Source: an uncultured Bacillota bacterium (GTDB lineage Bacteria; Bacillota; UBA994; UBA5500). Taken from it: a stretch of 5,978 nt of DNA. Below the pieces are notes generated by a model. The model searched no databases, was not told the origin of the DNA, and saw only the letters and a list, made by a program, of their open reading frames with translations. The stretch spans positions 1 to 5,978 of the forward strand of contig CALNBW010000458.1 of the NCBI GenBank assembly GCA_937874815.1. Reading direction: 5' to 3'. Position numbers and translations under genes: made by a program. Position 1 is the first letter of the stretch, and each line of letters begins with the position of its first letter. Of this stretch, positions 1-5,626 are shown piece after piece.

Positions 1-351
1 GACCTAACCCAAGCCGGGCCTTTGCCCGAGGGTGAGGCGGCAGTTATTCTCGGCCCCCTCGATAACCTGCTCTGGGATCGCGACCGGCTAGAGGATCTCT
101 GGGGATTCAACTATCGCTGGGAAGTCTATACCCCAGCAGCTAAGCGCCAATATGGCTACTATGTAGTACCCGTGCTCCATGGAGATTCTTTCGTAGGGCG
201 CATTGAACTGCGTGCCGACAGGGAAAAGGGTATTTTGCGAGTTGACAACCTCTGGCTTGAGCCCGGACAGGAGGATGCTTCGCCAGCGGTGCGCGGGGCA
301 GTTGAGCTCGAGGCAGAATATCTAGGACTAGACAAAATAGAGGGCATCTAG
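1..351 (+). CDS. YcaQ/AlkX-type winged-helix DNA glycosylase family protein, C-terminal fragment
   Basis: The frame is open from the first base, so the start lies outside the window; 116 residues and a TAG stop are visible. The segment has the typical C-terminal block of the YcaQ/HTH_42 (formerly DUF1006) family: a LGPLDNLLWDRDR stretch, then an aromatic WGFNYRWEVY stretch, PAAKRQYGYYV, and a small beta domain with GDSFVGRIELRADR. Known family members (E. coli YcaQ/AlkX, Streptomyces AlkZ) are DNA glycosylases that remove bulky or cross-linked alkylated bases. Their catalytic QxQ-type motif lies further N-terminal and cannot be checked here, so activity is inferred from family only. An internal TTG at 22 is not a likely start, because the family block continues upstream in frame. 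The gene converges on the minus-strand lipoprotein operon and ends 66 bases before a shared terminator. Confidence 0.88.
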   Translation, partial: DLTQAGPLPEGEAAVILGPLDNLLWDRDRLEDLWGFNYRWEVYTPAAKRQYGYYVVPVLHGDSFVGRIELRADREKGILRVDNLWLEPGQEDASPAVRGAVELEAEYLGLDKIEGI

Positions 352-417
352 TTTTTCTGTCCTTCCCCTCTACCCTTCTTGAAGACACAGGTACAGCGCC
401 GTTGACGCGCATTATGA

Positions 418-452
418 AAAAGCACCCAAGCCTATACGACTTGGGTGCTTTT
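418..452. terminator. Bidirectional intrinsic terminator between convergent units
   Basis: A perfect 13-bp stem (AAAAGCACCCAAG, 418-430, with its complement at 440-452) encloses a 9-base loop. The A-run on one side and T-run on the other give a GC-rich hairpin followed by U residues on either strand. It lies between the plus-strand YcaQ-type gene (stop at 351) and the minus-strand lipoprotein gene (stop at 500), so it can end both transcripts. Confidence 0.9.
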
Positions 453-499
453 CTTATGAAAGGTTAAAGGACTATCTCTTTCATGCCATACAGGCTTGG

Positions 500-1429
500 T
501 TATCGGTTTTCTCCCCATTCAAGGTTGGTGTATTGCTTCACACAAACGCCATCCTCCCGGCAGTAGAAGGTTTCCATGGAGTTATCATTCTTACCGTACA
601 GGGCTCGTGAAACCGATAAGCCTCCGTCGGAATTACGCCCTATCTCTTCAACAACGATGAACTGAGTGTCAGCTAGAGGTGCAAACGTATGCGGCACTTC
701 AGTCGGTGCATACTCTGTTGATGCCAGTAGATTATAGCCCGGCCCCATCTGTATCACTGCAACTTGTTCGGGTGGGTACATCGTGGCTAAGGAAATCTTG
801 ACGGCAGTCGTGGCTGATTTAGCTTTGCCGTTTTCCGTGATAGTTGTGGTTTCTTCCAGAGTTGTGGCATAGAGTACTCCTTCACCGCTGGAATCACCGC
901 TAAACGAGATACTGTTGCCGGCTGTGGCATAGACACTCCCGTCCGTGCTTTGGTAGACTGGGTTGATGTACCAGATAACGCCCGCGTGGCTCGGAGCTAC
1001 GTAAACTGTCCCTTCTAAGGTAAGCTTATCTTCGCTGCCTTTGTAATGGAAAGCCACATCACCGTCGCTTATGGCCCCATCGGAGCTAGTACAGGTGTAG
1101 CTCTCGGTATCCTCTGTTGCCGGAACAGTGGCAGCCAAAAAAGATATTCCCTCAATATCTTGAAAAACGTATTCTTCTAGAATGGAAGCTGCCCCTGTTG
1201 CTTCATCCGTAAGGGAGCGGGTTTCCAGGGTAGCGTATAAGCGGTCCTGGGGGCGGTCGGTTGCTATTGCCGAACCCAGTTCCAGATGGCTTGTGGTAAG
1301 AAAAACGCCAATCAATCTGTCTTGGCTCTCCCCCCCTTCCTCACGGGCTAATTGACACCCGGTTAAGGCAAAGGCGGCGAACAACACAACGGCAACAAGG
1401 CATAGCGTGCCCAGCTTTCTACTCTTCAT
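500..1429 (-). CDS. Putative lipoprotein of unknown function, third gene of the regulator/membrane-protein operon
   Basis: This is a 309-residue protein with a clear lipoprotein signal: a basic start (MKSRK), a hydrophobic stretch to about residue 21, and the lipobox LTGC with Cys25 as the lipidated residue. It should be anchored to the outer face of the cytoplasmic membrane. I chose ATG at 1429 because GGAGG (1436-1440) sits 6 bases upstream. The longer reading from 1450 lacks such spacing, and the ATG at 1435 abuts the GGAGG. The start overlaps the end of the regulator gene by 11 bases, which implies translational coupling. The mature part is rich in Ser, Thr, Glu and Asp with alternating hydrophobic residues, suggesting an extracellular beta-rich fold. 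Near the C-terminus two cysteines (290 and 296, C-x5-C) could form a disulfide. I recognise no named domain. It resembles, from memory only, unnamed lipoproteins in other Clostridia. Function unknown. Confidence 0.85.
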   Translation of the reverse strand: MKSRKLGTLCLVAVVLFAAFALTGCQLAREEGGESQDRLIGVFLTTSHLELGSAIATDRPQDRLYATLETRSLTDEATGAASILEEYVFQDIEGISFLAATVPATEDTESYTCTSSDGAISDGDVAFHYKGSEDKLTLEGTVYVAPSHAGVIWYINPVYQSTDGSVYATAGNSISFSGDSSGEGVLYATTLEETTTITENGKAKSATTAVKISLATMYPPEQVAVIQMGPGYNLLASTEYAPTEVPHTFAPLADTQFIVVEEIGRNSDGGLSVSRALYGKNDNSMETFYCREDGVCVKQYTNLEWGENR

Positions 1430-1646
1430 CGTCATCCTCCAAGTTCCCATCGAATTTCAAGATATCCCCCACGTCGCAACCGAGGAAATAACAAATTCTG
1501 TTGATGGTGCCAAAACGCACCCCTTTGGCCTTGCCGCTGCGCAGAATGGATAGGTTGGCCTCGGTGATACCCACCAGAGCGCTCAATTCTTTCGATGTCA
1601 TTCCCCGTTCCTTAAGTACATCCTCCAGGTAGACCTTTATCGCCAT
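1419..1646 (-). CDS. YozG-like Cro/CI-type (XRE) transcriptional regulator
   Basis: This 75-residue protein is almost wholly one helix-turn-helix domain: SKELSALVGITEANLSILRSGKA spans the two HTH helices (about residues 18-40), followed by the RFGTINRICYFLGCDVGDIL block typical of the short YozG/HTH_26 group. An acidic tail (LEDDDEE) ends it. Members of this group are usually encoded beside DUF2975 membrane proteins (yoaS-yozG in Bacillus subtilis), as here. The ATG is preceded by AGGTGG (1654-1659) at 7 bases, and only 16 bases separate it from the stop of the membrane-protein gene. Its 3' end overlaps the lipoprotein start by 11 bases, so the three genes form one operon. It probably binds the paired operator sites at the operon promoter; this is inferred from context, and whether it represses or activates is not visible. 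Confidence 0.92.
   Translation of the reverse strand: MAIKVYLEDVLKERGMTSKELSALVGITEANLSILRSGKAKGVRFGTINRICYFLGCDVGDILKFDGNLEDDDEE
1436..1440 (-). promoter_or_regulatory. Ribosome binding site that decides the lipoprotein start
   Basis: GGAGG on the minus strand lies inside the regulator's coding sequence, 6 bases from the ATG at 1429. A closer ATG (1435-1433) touches it directly and an upstream ATG (1450) precedes it, so only the 1429 start is properly spaced. Confidence 0.8.
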
Positions 1647-1662
1647 GTGGAGACCACCTACC

Positions 1663-2652
1663 TTAGATGAACATACTGTTGTCTTCTTTTAGTTGCAGGC
1701 TTTCCTTAATGTATTGTGCTAGCAAGAGCGTTGCTAGAACAAAGATGATAGAAAAGAGTGGCACCTGAACGATGTTGTTTACCACCCTTAGGTTCTTAAG
1801 GAATAAGAGCTGCAACAGATTGAAGGTAAGGTTAGAAACTACACTGGCGACGAGCGCCTGTCCACAGAGCCGGGAGAGTTTTTCTGCAGCCATAACAGCC
1901 CCTGCGGAGTAGCTAGCGGCAGCCTGTTCCTGCAACAGGTCCAGCACGGCAAAGACTACTAGGATGTCTAGCGCATAAGGTAATGCGTTTACTGCGTACT
2001 GTAGAATGAGGAAAACATAGCTTACACCGAGCCCCAGGGCCTCAGTATTAGCGGCACGAAGCACCGCCCAAGAATCGAGAAGATTGCTGAAATGAACCCC
2101 GAAAACCACAAACACAAAAAGCGCATTGAGGATATAGAGCAATATAACCAGGTATTCCTGCAGTCTGCGGCTGGTTCTGGCCGCAAAGAAAGAACGCAGA
2201 GCCTTGAGGACGATATATCCGAACAAAACGGAATAGGCAACGCTGCCTAGGATGGCTATGCTGGAATCTATAACGGCCACGCCATGTGGTAGTAGACGTG
2301 GGTTGATCGCGAAGTAGAGCACAATAAAGAGTACAACGCTCAATACAGCTAGCAGGGTATCCTCAGGGTAGAGCCTGCGCCTTCTAGATACCACAAGCAA
2401 AGCGATCGCCGGGAAAAGACAGCAGGCGGCGTAGATGACTATGGCGAGCAGGTTACCCGTTTCTCCCGATAGCGAAAGGGTTCTTAGGCCCAGCCCTAGT
2501 TGCTGAAAAGGGAACGCCATGAGGCTGGCGAAGGTCCGAGGTATTACCTCCCCGATAGCAGAGCCTTGAAGCAGTATGGAGCGAACAGAGATTGCTAGGA
2601 CACAGAGTGCCGCTTCCCACCAGAGGAATGCATGGATGGCTTTACGTTTCAT
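1663..2652 (-). CDS. Polytopic membrane protein with DUF2975-like C-terminal half
   Basis: This 329-residue protein is very hydrophobic, with about eight membrane segments by eye: residues 8-28, 67-89, 99-117, 127-150, 168-187, 208-232, 262-285 and 293-316. The last part (about 250-329) follows the DUF2975/YoaS pattern: an amphipathic KLSRLCGQALVAS segment, two membrane spans, then a conserved-looking ending (LLLAQYIKESLQLKEDNSMF). The family is usually roughly 160-200 residues with four spans, so the N-terminal half is an extra membrane block. There is no signal peptide cleavage site and no catalytic motif I recognise. The ATG has GGGAGG 6 bases upstream. It is the first gene of the operon, followed after 16 bases by the YozG-like regulator. 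By analogy with such pairs it may sense a membrane condition or control the regulator; this is inference. The DUF2975 assignment rests on the C-terminal pattern and the neighbour, not on a search. Confidence 0.82.
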   Translation of the reverse strand: MKRKAIHAFLWWEAALCVLAISVRSILLQGSAIGEVIPRTFASLMAFPFQQLGLGLRTLSLSGETGNLLAIVIYAACCLFPAIALLVVSRRRRLYPEDTLLAVLSVVLFIVLYFAINPRLLPHGVAVIDSSIAILGSVAYSVLFGYIVLKALRSFFAARTSRRLQEYLVILLYILNALFVFVVFGVHFSNLLDSWAVLRAANTEALGLGVSYVFLILQYAVNALPYALDILVVFAVLDLLQEQAAASYSAGAVMAAEKLSRLCGQALVASVVSNLTFNLLQLLFLKNLRVVNNIVQVPLFSIIFVLATLLLAQYIKESLQLKEDNSMFI

Positions 2653-2658
2653 AGGCTG

Positions 2659-2664
2659 CCTCCC
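2659..2664 (-). promoter_or_regulatory. Ribosome binding site of the operon's first gene
   Basis: GGGAGG on the minus strand is spaced 6 bases from the ATG at 2652. It lies directly after the promoter-proximal operator-like palindrome. Confidence 0.8.
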
Positions 2665-2666
2665 AA

Positions 2667-2685
2667 ATTATTGTTTAACGATAAT
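2667..2685. promoter_or_regulatory. Operator-like palindrome 1 (downstream of the transcription start)
   Basis: ATTATTGTTTAACGATAAT is a 19-bp near-perfect palindrome about base 2676, with one mismatched pair besides the centre. It lies a few bases downstream of the predicted start of transcription and just before the ribosome binding site. Its reverse complement matches site 2 at 16 of 19 positions, differing only in the central three bases. It is probably a binding site for the YozG-like regulator (inference). Confidence 0.72.
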
Positions 2686-2695
2686 CACTGCCCTA

Positions 2696-2724
2696 ATTCT
2701 AGTTGAGTAATTATCGTTTGTCAA
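2696..2724 (-). promoter_or_regulatory. SigA-type promoter of the membrane protein / regulator / lipoprotein operon
   Basis: On the minus strand a perfect -35 box TTGACA (2719-2724) is followed by a 17-bp spacer and TAGAAT (2696-2701), one mismatch from the -10 consensus. Transcription would start near 2689, leaving a leader of about 37 bases. The -35 box lies inside operator-like site 2, and site 1 falls just after the start point, so a bound regulator could block polymerase at both places. Confidence 0.8.
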
Positions 2725-2728
2725 TAAT
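2710..2728. promoter_or_regulatory. Operator-like site 2 (over the -35 box)
   Basis: ATTATCGTTTGTCAATAAT has perfect outer arms (ATTAT/ATAAT) with a less symmetric core. It is an inverted copy of site 1 (16 of 19 positions). The two centres (2676 and 2719) are 43 bp apart, close to four helical turns, so both sites would face the same side of the DNA. It covers the -35 box of the operon promoter. Confidence 0.7.
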
Positions 2729-2750
2729 CCTTGACTTTTTCCGGAAGCTA

Positions 2751-2792
2751 ATGAAGCAGGAGGTAACCCGTTACAGCTACCCCCTGCTTCAT
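2751..2792 (-). terminator. Hairpin between the degV-family gene and the operon promoter, possible weak terminator
   Basis: A perfect 10-bp stem (ATGAAGCAGG, 2751-2760, with its complement at 2783-2792) can extend through an A/C mismatch by four more pairs (GGTA/TACC), enclosing 12 bases. It lies downstream of the minus-strand DegV-family gene and upstream of the next minus-strand promoter, a natural terminator position. The minus strand after the stem reads TAGCTTCC and not a T-run, so intrinsic termination would be weak. Confidence 0.45.
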
Positions 2793-2846
2793 CTATTGCC
2801 CCGTAAGTTTGCCCGTTCAAGGCAACCAATACTGTGCCATATGGTC

Positions 2847-3734
2847 CTAATGGCTAACAGAGGCCTCTTTTAGCTGGTAATAATCTTTGTTCAGGAAAAA
2901 GGCACCTACTCCCCCGATGCCGATGTGAGAACCTAAGACACAGCCAACGGTGTTAATAATGAAATTGCTGGTAGAAAAGAGATCCTCTATCATCTCTTTA
3001 AGTTTGAGGGCCGATTTCCAGTCATCAGCATGGTTGATGGCCACTATCTGCTCTTGTAGCTTGGTGCCACGCTCGGCCATGAGTTCCACTATGCGCTGCA
3101 TGGCCTTTGCCTTCCCCCGTACCTTTTCAATAGGAATCATGCAACCGTCCTTGACATGAAGTATGGGTTTAACGTTGAGTAATGTGCCTACAAACGAGCT
3201 AATGCGGTTTACCCTACCTCCGCGAAACAGGTACTCTAGGTCATCTACTGAGAAGAGATGTTCCGTGTGGTGGCATTGCAGGGTGATCTCGGGAACAATC
3301 TCCTGTAATGGCTTCCCGGCCTGAGCCATTTGTGCAGCCCTATAAACGGCTAACCCTTGAGCCAGCGCACCGCATTGGCTATCAATTATCTCAATTTCCC
3401 AGCCTGGATACTCCGCTTTTACATGTGCAGCAGCAAGCCGAGCGATTTCGCACGCCCCAGACATCTTGGAAGAAAAGGATATGTATGCACACGGTCTGCA
3501 CTCTTCAGCATATCTGGTGAAGACCTCCACAAATTGCAGAGGGGTTATTTGTGTCGTCTTGGGCAAGGCTCCTTGTCGCATCCTCTGATATAACTCGTCC
3601 GGTTGGATAGTCTCCCGGTCAAGATAATCAATGCCATCAAGAATGACATGGAAAGGAACCATGGCGATATCGTTCTCGCAGAGTATCTCATCCGACAAGT
3701 CACAGGCACTATCTGTAATGATCTTGACGTTCAC
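2847..3734 (-). CDS. DegV family fatty-acid-binding protein (FakB-like)
   Basis: This 295-residue protein has full family length. DegV/FakB proteins bind a fatty acid and present it to the kinase FakA, which phosphorylates it for phospholipid synthesis. Visible hallmarks are TDSACDLS (7-14), the TTQITP loop (60-65), SFSSKMSG (86-93), IDSQ (117-120), LFRGGRV (169-175), VKPILHVKDG (188-197) and GSHIGIGG near the C-terminus. Thr61, Ser92 and His270 fall where the family contacts the fatty-acid carboxylate, and the RGGR region is associated with FakA docking; both statements rest on family knowledge. The C-terminal motif has Ile272 where a Pro (HxGPG) is more usual. The start is GTG with AGGAGGTG 6 bases upstream. 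No fakA gene is in view. The gene has its own promoter and is divergent from the deacylase gene. Family assignment is secure; the lipid preference cannot be told. Confidence 0.95.
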   Translation of the reverse strand: MNVKIITDSACDLSDEILCENDIAMVPFHVILDGIDYLDRETIQPDELYQRMRQGALPKTTQITPLQFVEVFTRYAEECRPCAYISFSSKMSGACEIARLAAAHVKAEYPGWEIEIIDSQCGALAQGLAVYRAAQMAQAGKPLQEIVPEITLQCHHTEHLFSVDDLEYLFRGGRVNRISSFVGTLLNVKPILHVKDGCMIPIEKVRGKAKAMQRIVELMAERGTKLQEQIVAINHADDWKSALKLKEMIEDLFSTSNFIINTVGCVLGSHIGIGGVGAFFLNKDYYQLKEASVSH

Positions 3735-3740
3735 TGGTTA

Positions 3741-3748
3741 CACCTCCT
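3741..3748 (-). promoter_or_regulatory. Strong ribosome binding site fixing the GTG start of the DegV-family gene
   Basis: AGGAGGTG on the minus strand is complementary to the 16S rRNA tail over eight bases and sits 6 bases before GTG (3734-3732). This supports GTG as the true start. Confidence 0.88.
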
Positions 3749-3758
3749 GGTTAAGATA

Positions 3759-3786
3759 ATTCTCTCACAATTACGCTGGTTGTCAA
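3759..3786 (-). promoter_or_regulatory. Promoter of the DegV-family gene
   Basis: On the minus strand TTGACA (3781-3786) is followed by a 16-bp spacer and GAGAAT (3759-3764, four of six consensus bases). A TG one base before the -10 box makes it an extended -10 element. The start point would be near 3752, giving a very short leader that holds little more than the ribosome binding site. Confidence 0.65.
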
Positions 3787-3899
3787 GTCGCCCTGGCAAT
3801 GCAAAATTCGCTATACTGCAGGAACGCAACCCCTCTTGTGGTGGCACCCAGGTTTATGAATGATGGCAATTAAAGATCAGGGCGGCCTACAGGAGTCTA

Positions 3900-3930
3900 T
3901 TGACGCGAGGCGAAGTAAACAAGGGATAAC
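3900..3930 (+). promoter_or_regulatory. Weak candidate promoter for the deacylase gene
   Basis: TTGACG (3900-3905) and GATAAC (3925-3930) could act as -35 and -10 boxes, but the 19-bp spacer is long. An alternative -10-like TATACT at 3812-3817 has no good -35 partner. The 220-base divergent spacer otherwise shows no strong hairpin or recognisable riboswitch. Confidence 0.3.
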
Positions 3931-3939
3931 AATTTTGAC

Positions 3940-3946
3940 GGAGGGG
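3940..3946 (+). promoter_or_regulatory. Ribosome binding site that decides the deacylase start
   Basis: GGAGGGG lies 8 bases before GTG at 3955. An in-frame GTG at 3946 overlaps this element, so it cannot be the start it serves. Confidence 0.75.
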
Positions 3947-3954
3947 TGTTAATC

Positions 3955-5550
3955 GTGTTGTATTCAGTGATAATTCGTGGTGGCAAGGTCTACGATGGCG
4001 CTGGCAACCCCTGGCGCTTGGCCGATATTGGCCTTCAGGGCGATACAATCACCTACGTTGGTGATTTAGGCCACGCCAAAGCGGAAAGAGTGATTGATGC
4101 TAGCGGGATGGCAGTTGCCCCGGGCTTTATTGATATCCATACCCACTCGGATATCCCACTTATGGTTGACGGCGGCGGCCAAAGCCATATCCAGCAAGGT
4201 GTGACTACCAACGTCATTGGCAACTGTGGGGTTGGCGCTGCCCCCATCAGTGATGACATGGCCAAAGGAGATAGTTCCCGCATCTTTGCGCAACTAGGCG
4301 TGGAGTGGCGCAGCATGCAGGAGTACCTGGCTTTACTTGAGGAACGCGGCCTGAGTATCAACGTAGCAGCGCTAGTAGCACAAGGCAATGTGCGGGAAGC
4401 TGTTATGGGTTATGCTGAGGGTCCTGCCAATGTGGAGCAGCTAGAGGCCATGCGGGCGCTAGTGCGCGAAGCTATGGAGGCCGGTTGTTTCGGCGTGAGC
4501 ACAGGGCTAATCTATACCCCAAGCGTCTATGCCGATACGCCGGAGCTGGTGCAGCTGGCTAAAGAGGCCGCAGCCTATGGAGGCGGTTACTACTCCCACA
4601 TTCGTGGCGAAAACGATAGCGTACTTGAAGCTGCGGCTGAGGCCATTGAAATTGGTCGCCAGGCAAATACCTACGTGCAGATTGCCCATTTGAAGGCTAT
4701 GGGTGAGCACATGTGGGGCACATCAGTGCAATTACTAGAGATGATTGAGCAAGCCCGCCAAGAAGGGATCGATGTTACTTTCGATCAGTATCCCTTTAAT
4801 GCTTCTGCCTGCGGACTAAGCGCAGTGCTACCACCTTGGGCCCATGAAGGCGGTATCGAAGCACTACGCGCACGATTGCGCGATAATAAAACCCGGGAGC
4901 ACATTAAACGCGACATCTTAAATGGTGCTGATGGCTGGGTTAGTATTCATAAAGGGGTTGGCTGGGAACGCATCATCGTTACTGGTTGTTACTATGACCA
5001 CAGTGTTGACGGTAAGTCGCTGGCTGAAATCGGCGAACTGTGGGGCATGGATGGCTTTGATGCTTGCTGCAAGCTACTGGAGGCAGCCGACCGACGTATC
5101 GATATCATCTACTTCACCATTGGCGATGAAGATTTGGAGCGTATCATGCAGAGCCCCTATATGATGGTCGGCTCGGACTCCAGTGCTGTATCTAGCGAGA
5201 AGGCACTGGAACGGGGCAAACCTCACCCCCGTGGCTTTGGCACTTTTGCACGCATACTGGGTCACTATGTGCGTGAGCAAAAAATATTAACCCTTGAGGA
5301 AGCCATTCGCAAAATGACTTCTGCTCCTGCTCAGCGCCTGGGGTTAACGGATCGTGGTCTGCTCTGGCCCGGTTTCAAAGGAGATATCGTGGTCTTCGAC
5401 CCTGACCAAGTGGCTGACCGGGGCACCTATACCGACCCCGCCCAATATGCTGCCGGCATTAAGGCAGTTCTAGTTAACGGCCGTCTCACCGTTTACGAGG
5501 GCGAGCATTTGGGCGTGCAAGCTGGATGCGTGTTGCATCATCGTTGGTAA
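3955..5550 (+). CDS. N-acyl-D-amino-acid deacylase (D-aminoacylase, amidohydrolase family 3)
   Basis: This 531-residue cytoplasmic enzyme is predicted to hydrolyse N-acyl-D-amino acids to a free D-amino acid and a carboxylate. It begins with the small beta domain typical of amidohydrolases (VIIRGGKVYDGAGNPW) and then the TIM-barrel metal motif FIDIHTHSD. His62, His64, Cys91 (in GNCG), His215 (YYSHIRGE) and His245 (AHLKAMG) each lie exactly five residues before the zinc ligands known for Alcaligenes faecalis D-aminoacylase (His67, His69, Cys96, His220, His250). The catalytic Asp is Asp408 (MVGSDSSA). It lies about 47 residues later than expected from that offset, matching the extra overall length, so an insertion sits between about 250 and 400. 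The C-terminal HPRGFGTFARIL and MTSAPAQRLGL blocks are also typical. GTG at 3955 is preferred by ribosome-binding-site spacing. It appears to be a single-gene unit, ended by the terminator downstream. Specificity for neutral D-amino acids versus D-Glu or D-Asp cannot be read. Confidence 0.93.
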   Translation: MLYSVIIRGGKVYDGAGNPWRLADIGLQGDTITYVGDLGHAKAERVIDASGMAVAPGFIDIHTHSDIPLMVDGGGQSHIQQGVTTNVIGNCGVGAAPISDDMAKGDSSRIFAQLGVEWRSMQEYLALLEERGLSINVAALVAQGNVREAVMGYAEGPANVEQLEAMRALVREAMEAGCFGVSTGLIYTPSVYADTPELVQLAKEAAAYGGGYYSHIRGENDSVLEAAAEAIEIGRQANTYVQIAHLKAMGEHMWGTSVQLLEMIEQARQEGIDVTFDQYPFNASACGLSAVLPPWAHEGGIEALRARLRDNKTREHIKRDILNGADGWVSIHKGVGWERIIVTGCYYDHSVDGKSLAEIGELWGMDGFDACCKLLEAADRRIDIIYFTIGDEDLERIMQSPYMMVGSDSSAVSSEKALERGKPHPRGFGTFARILGHYVREQKILTLEEAIRKMTSAPAQRLGLTDRGLLWPGFKGDIVVFDPDQVADRGTYTDPAQYAAGIKAVLVNGRLTVYEGEHLGVQAGCVLHHRW

Positions 5551-5566
5551 AATAGTACTTGGCGTA

Positions 5567-5604
5567 AAAAAGATGGTTCCTGATATTTACAGGACCATCT
5601 TTTT
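5567..5604. terminator. Bidirectional intrinsic terminator between the deacylase and the ABC ATPase genes
   Basis: AAAAAGATGG (5567-5576) pairs with CCATCTTTTT (5595-5604). The stem continues as TCCTG/CAGGA (5578-5582 with 5590-5594) after one bulged T, closing a 7-base loop. A-run and T-run flanks allow function on both strands. It lies between the convergent stops at 5550 and 5627. Confidence 0.9.
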
Positions 5605-5626
5605 GTTGGGCGAATGCAGATCACCG

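Noticed and set aside
140..412. 90-codon open frame antisense to the YcaQ-type gene
   Set aside because: It overlaps a recognised family domain on the other strand, and its translation shows no domain character.
3812..3817. TATACT, a near-perfect -10 box upstream of the deacylase gene
   Set aside because: No -35-like hexamer lies at 15-19 bp, and no extended -10 TG is present.
3840..3848. GGTGGCACC resembles the T-box antiterminator core
   Set aside because: There is no room for a stem I/specifier domain, no downstream hairpin with a U-run, and the downstream gene is not a usual T-box target.
3603..3863. 86-codon plus-strand frame across the start of the DegV-family gene
   Set aside because: It runs antisense through the strong DegV-family ribosome binding site and promoter, and no homology pattern is visible.
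4053..4388. 111-codon open frame antisense to the deacylase gene
   Set aside because: It lies wholly within a well-supported gene, lacks a ribosome binding site, and its product has low-complexity composition typical of antisense frames.
4880..4886. CGATAAT half-site match to the operator motif inside the deacylase gene
   Set aside because: Only one half matches, with no inverted partner; a 7-base match is expected by chance.
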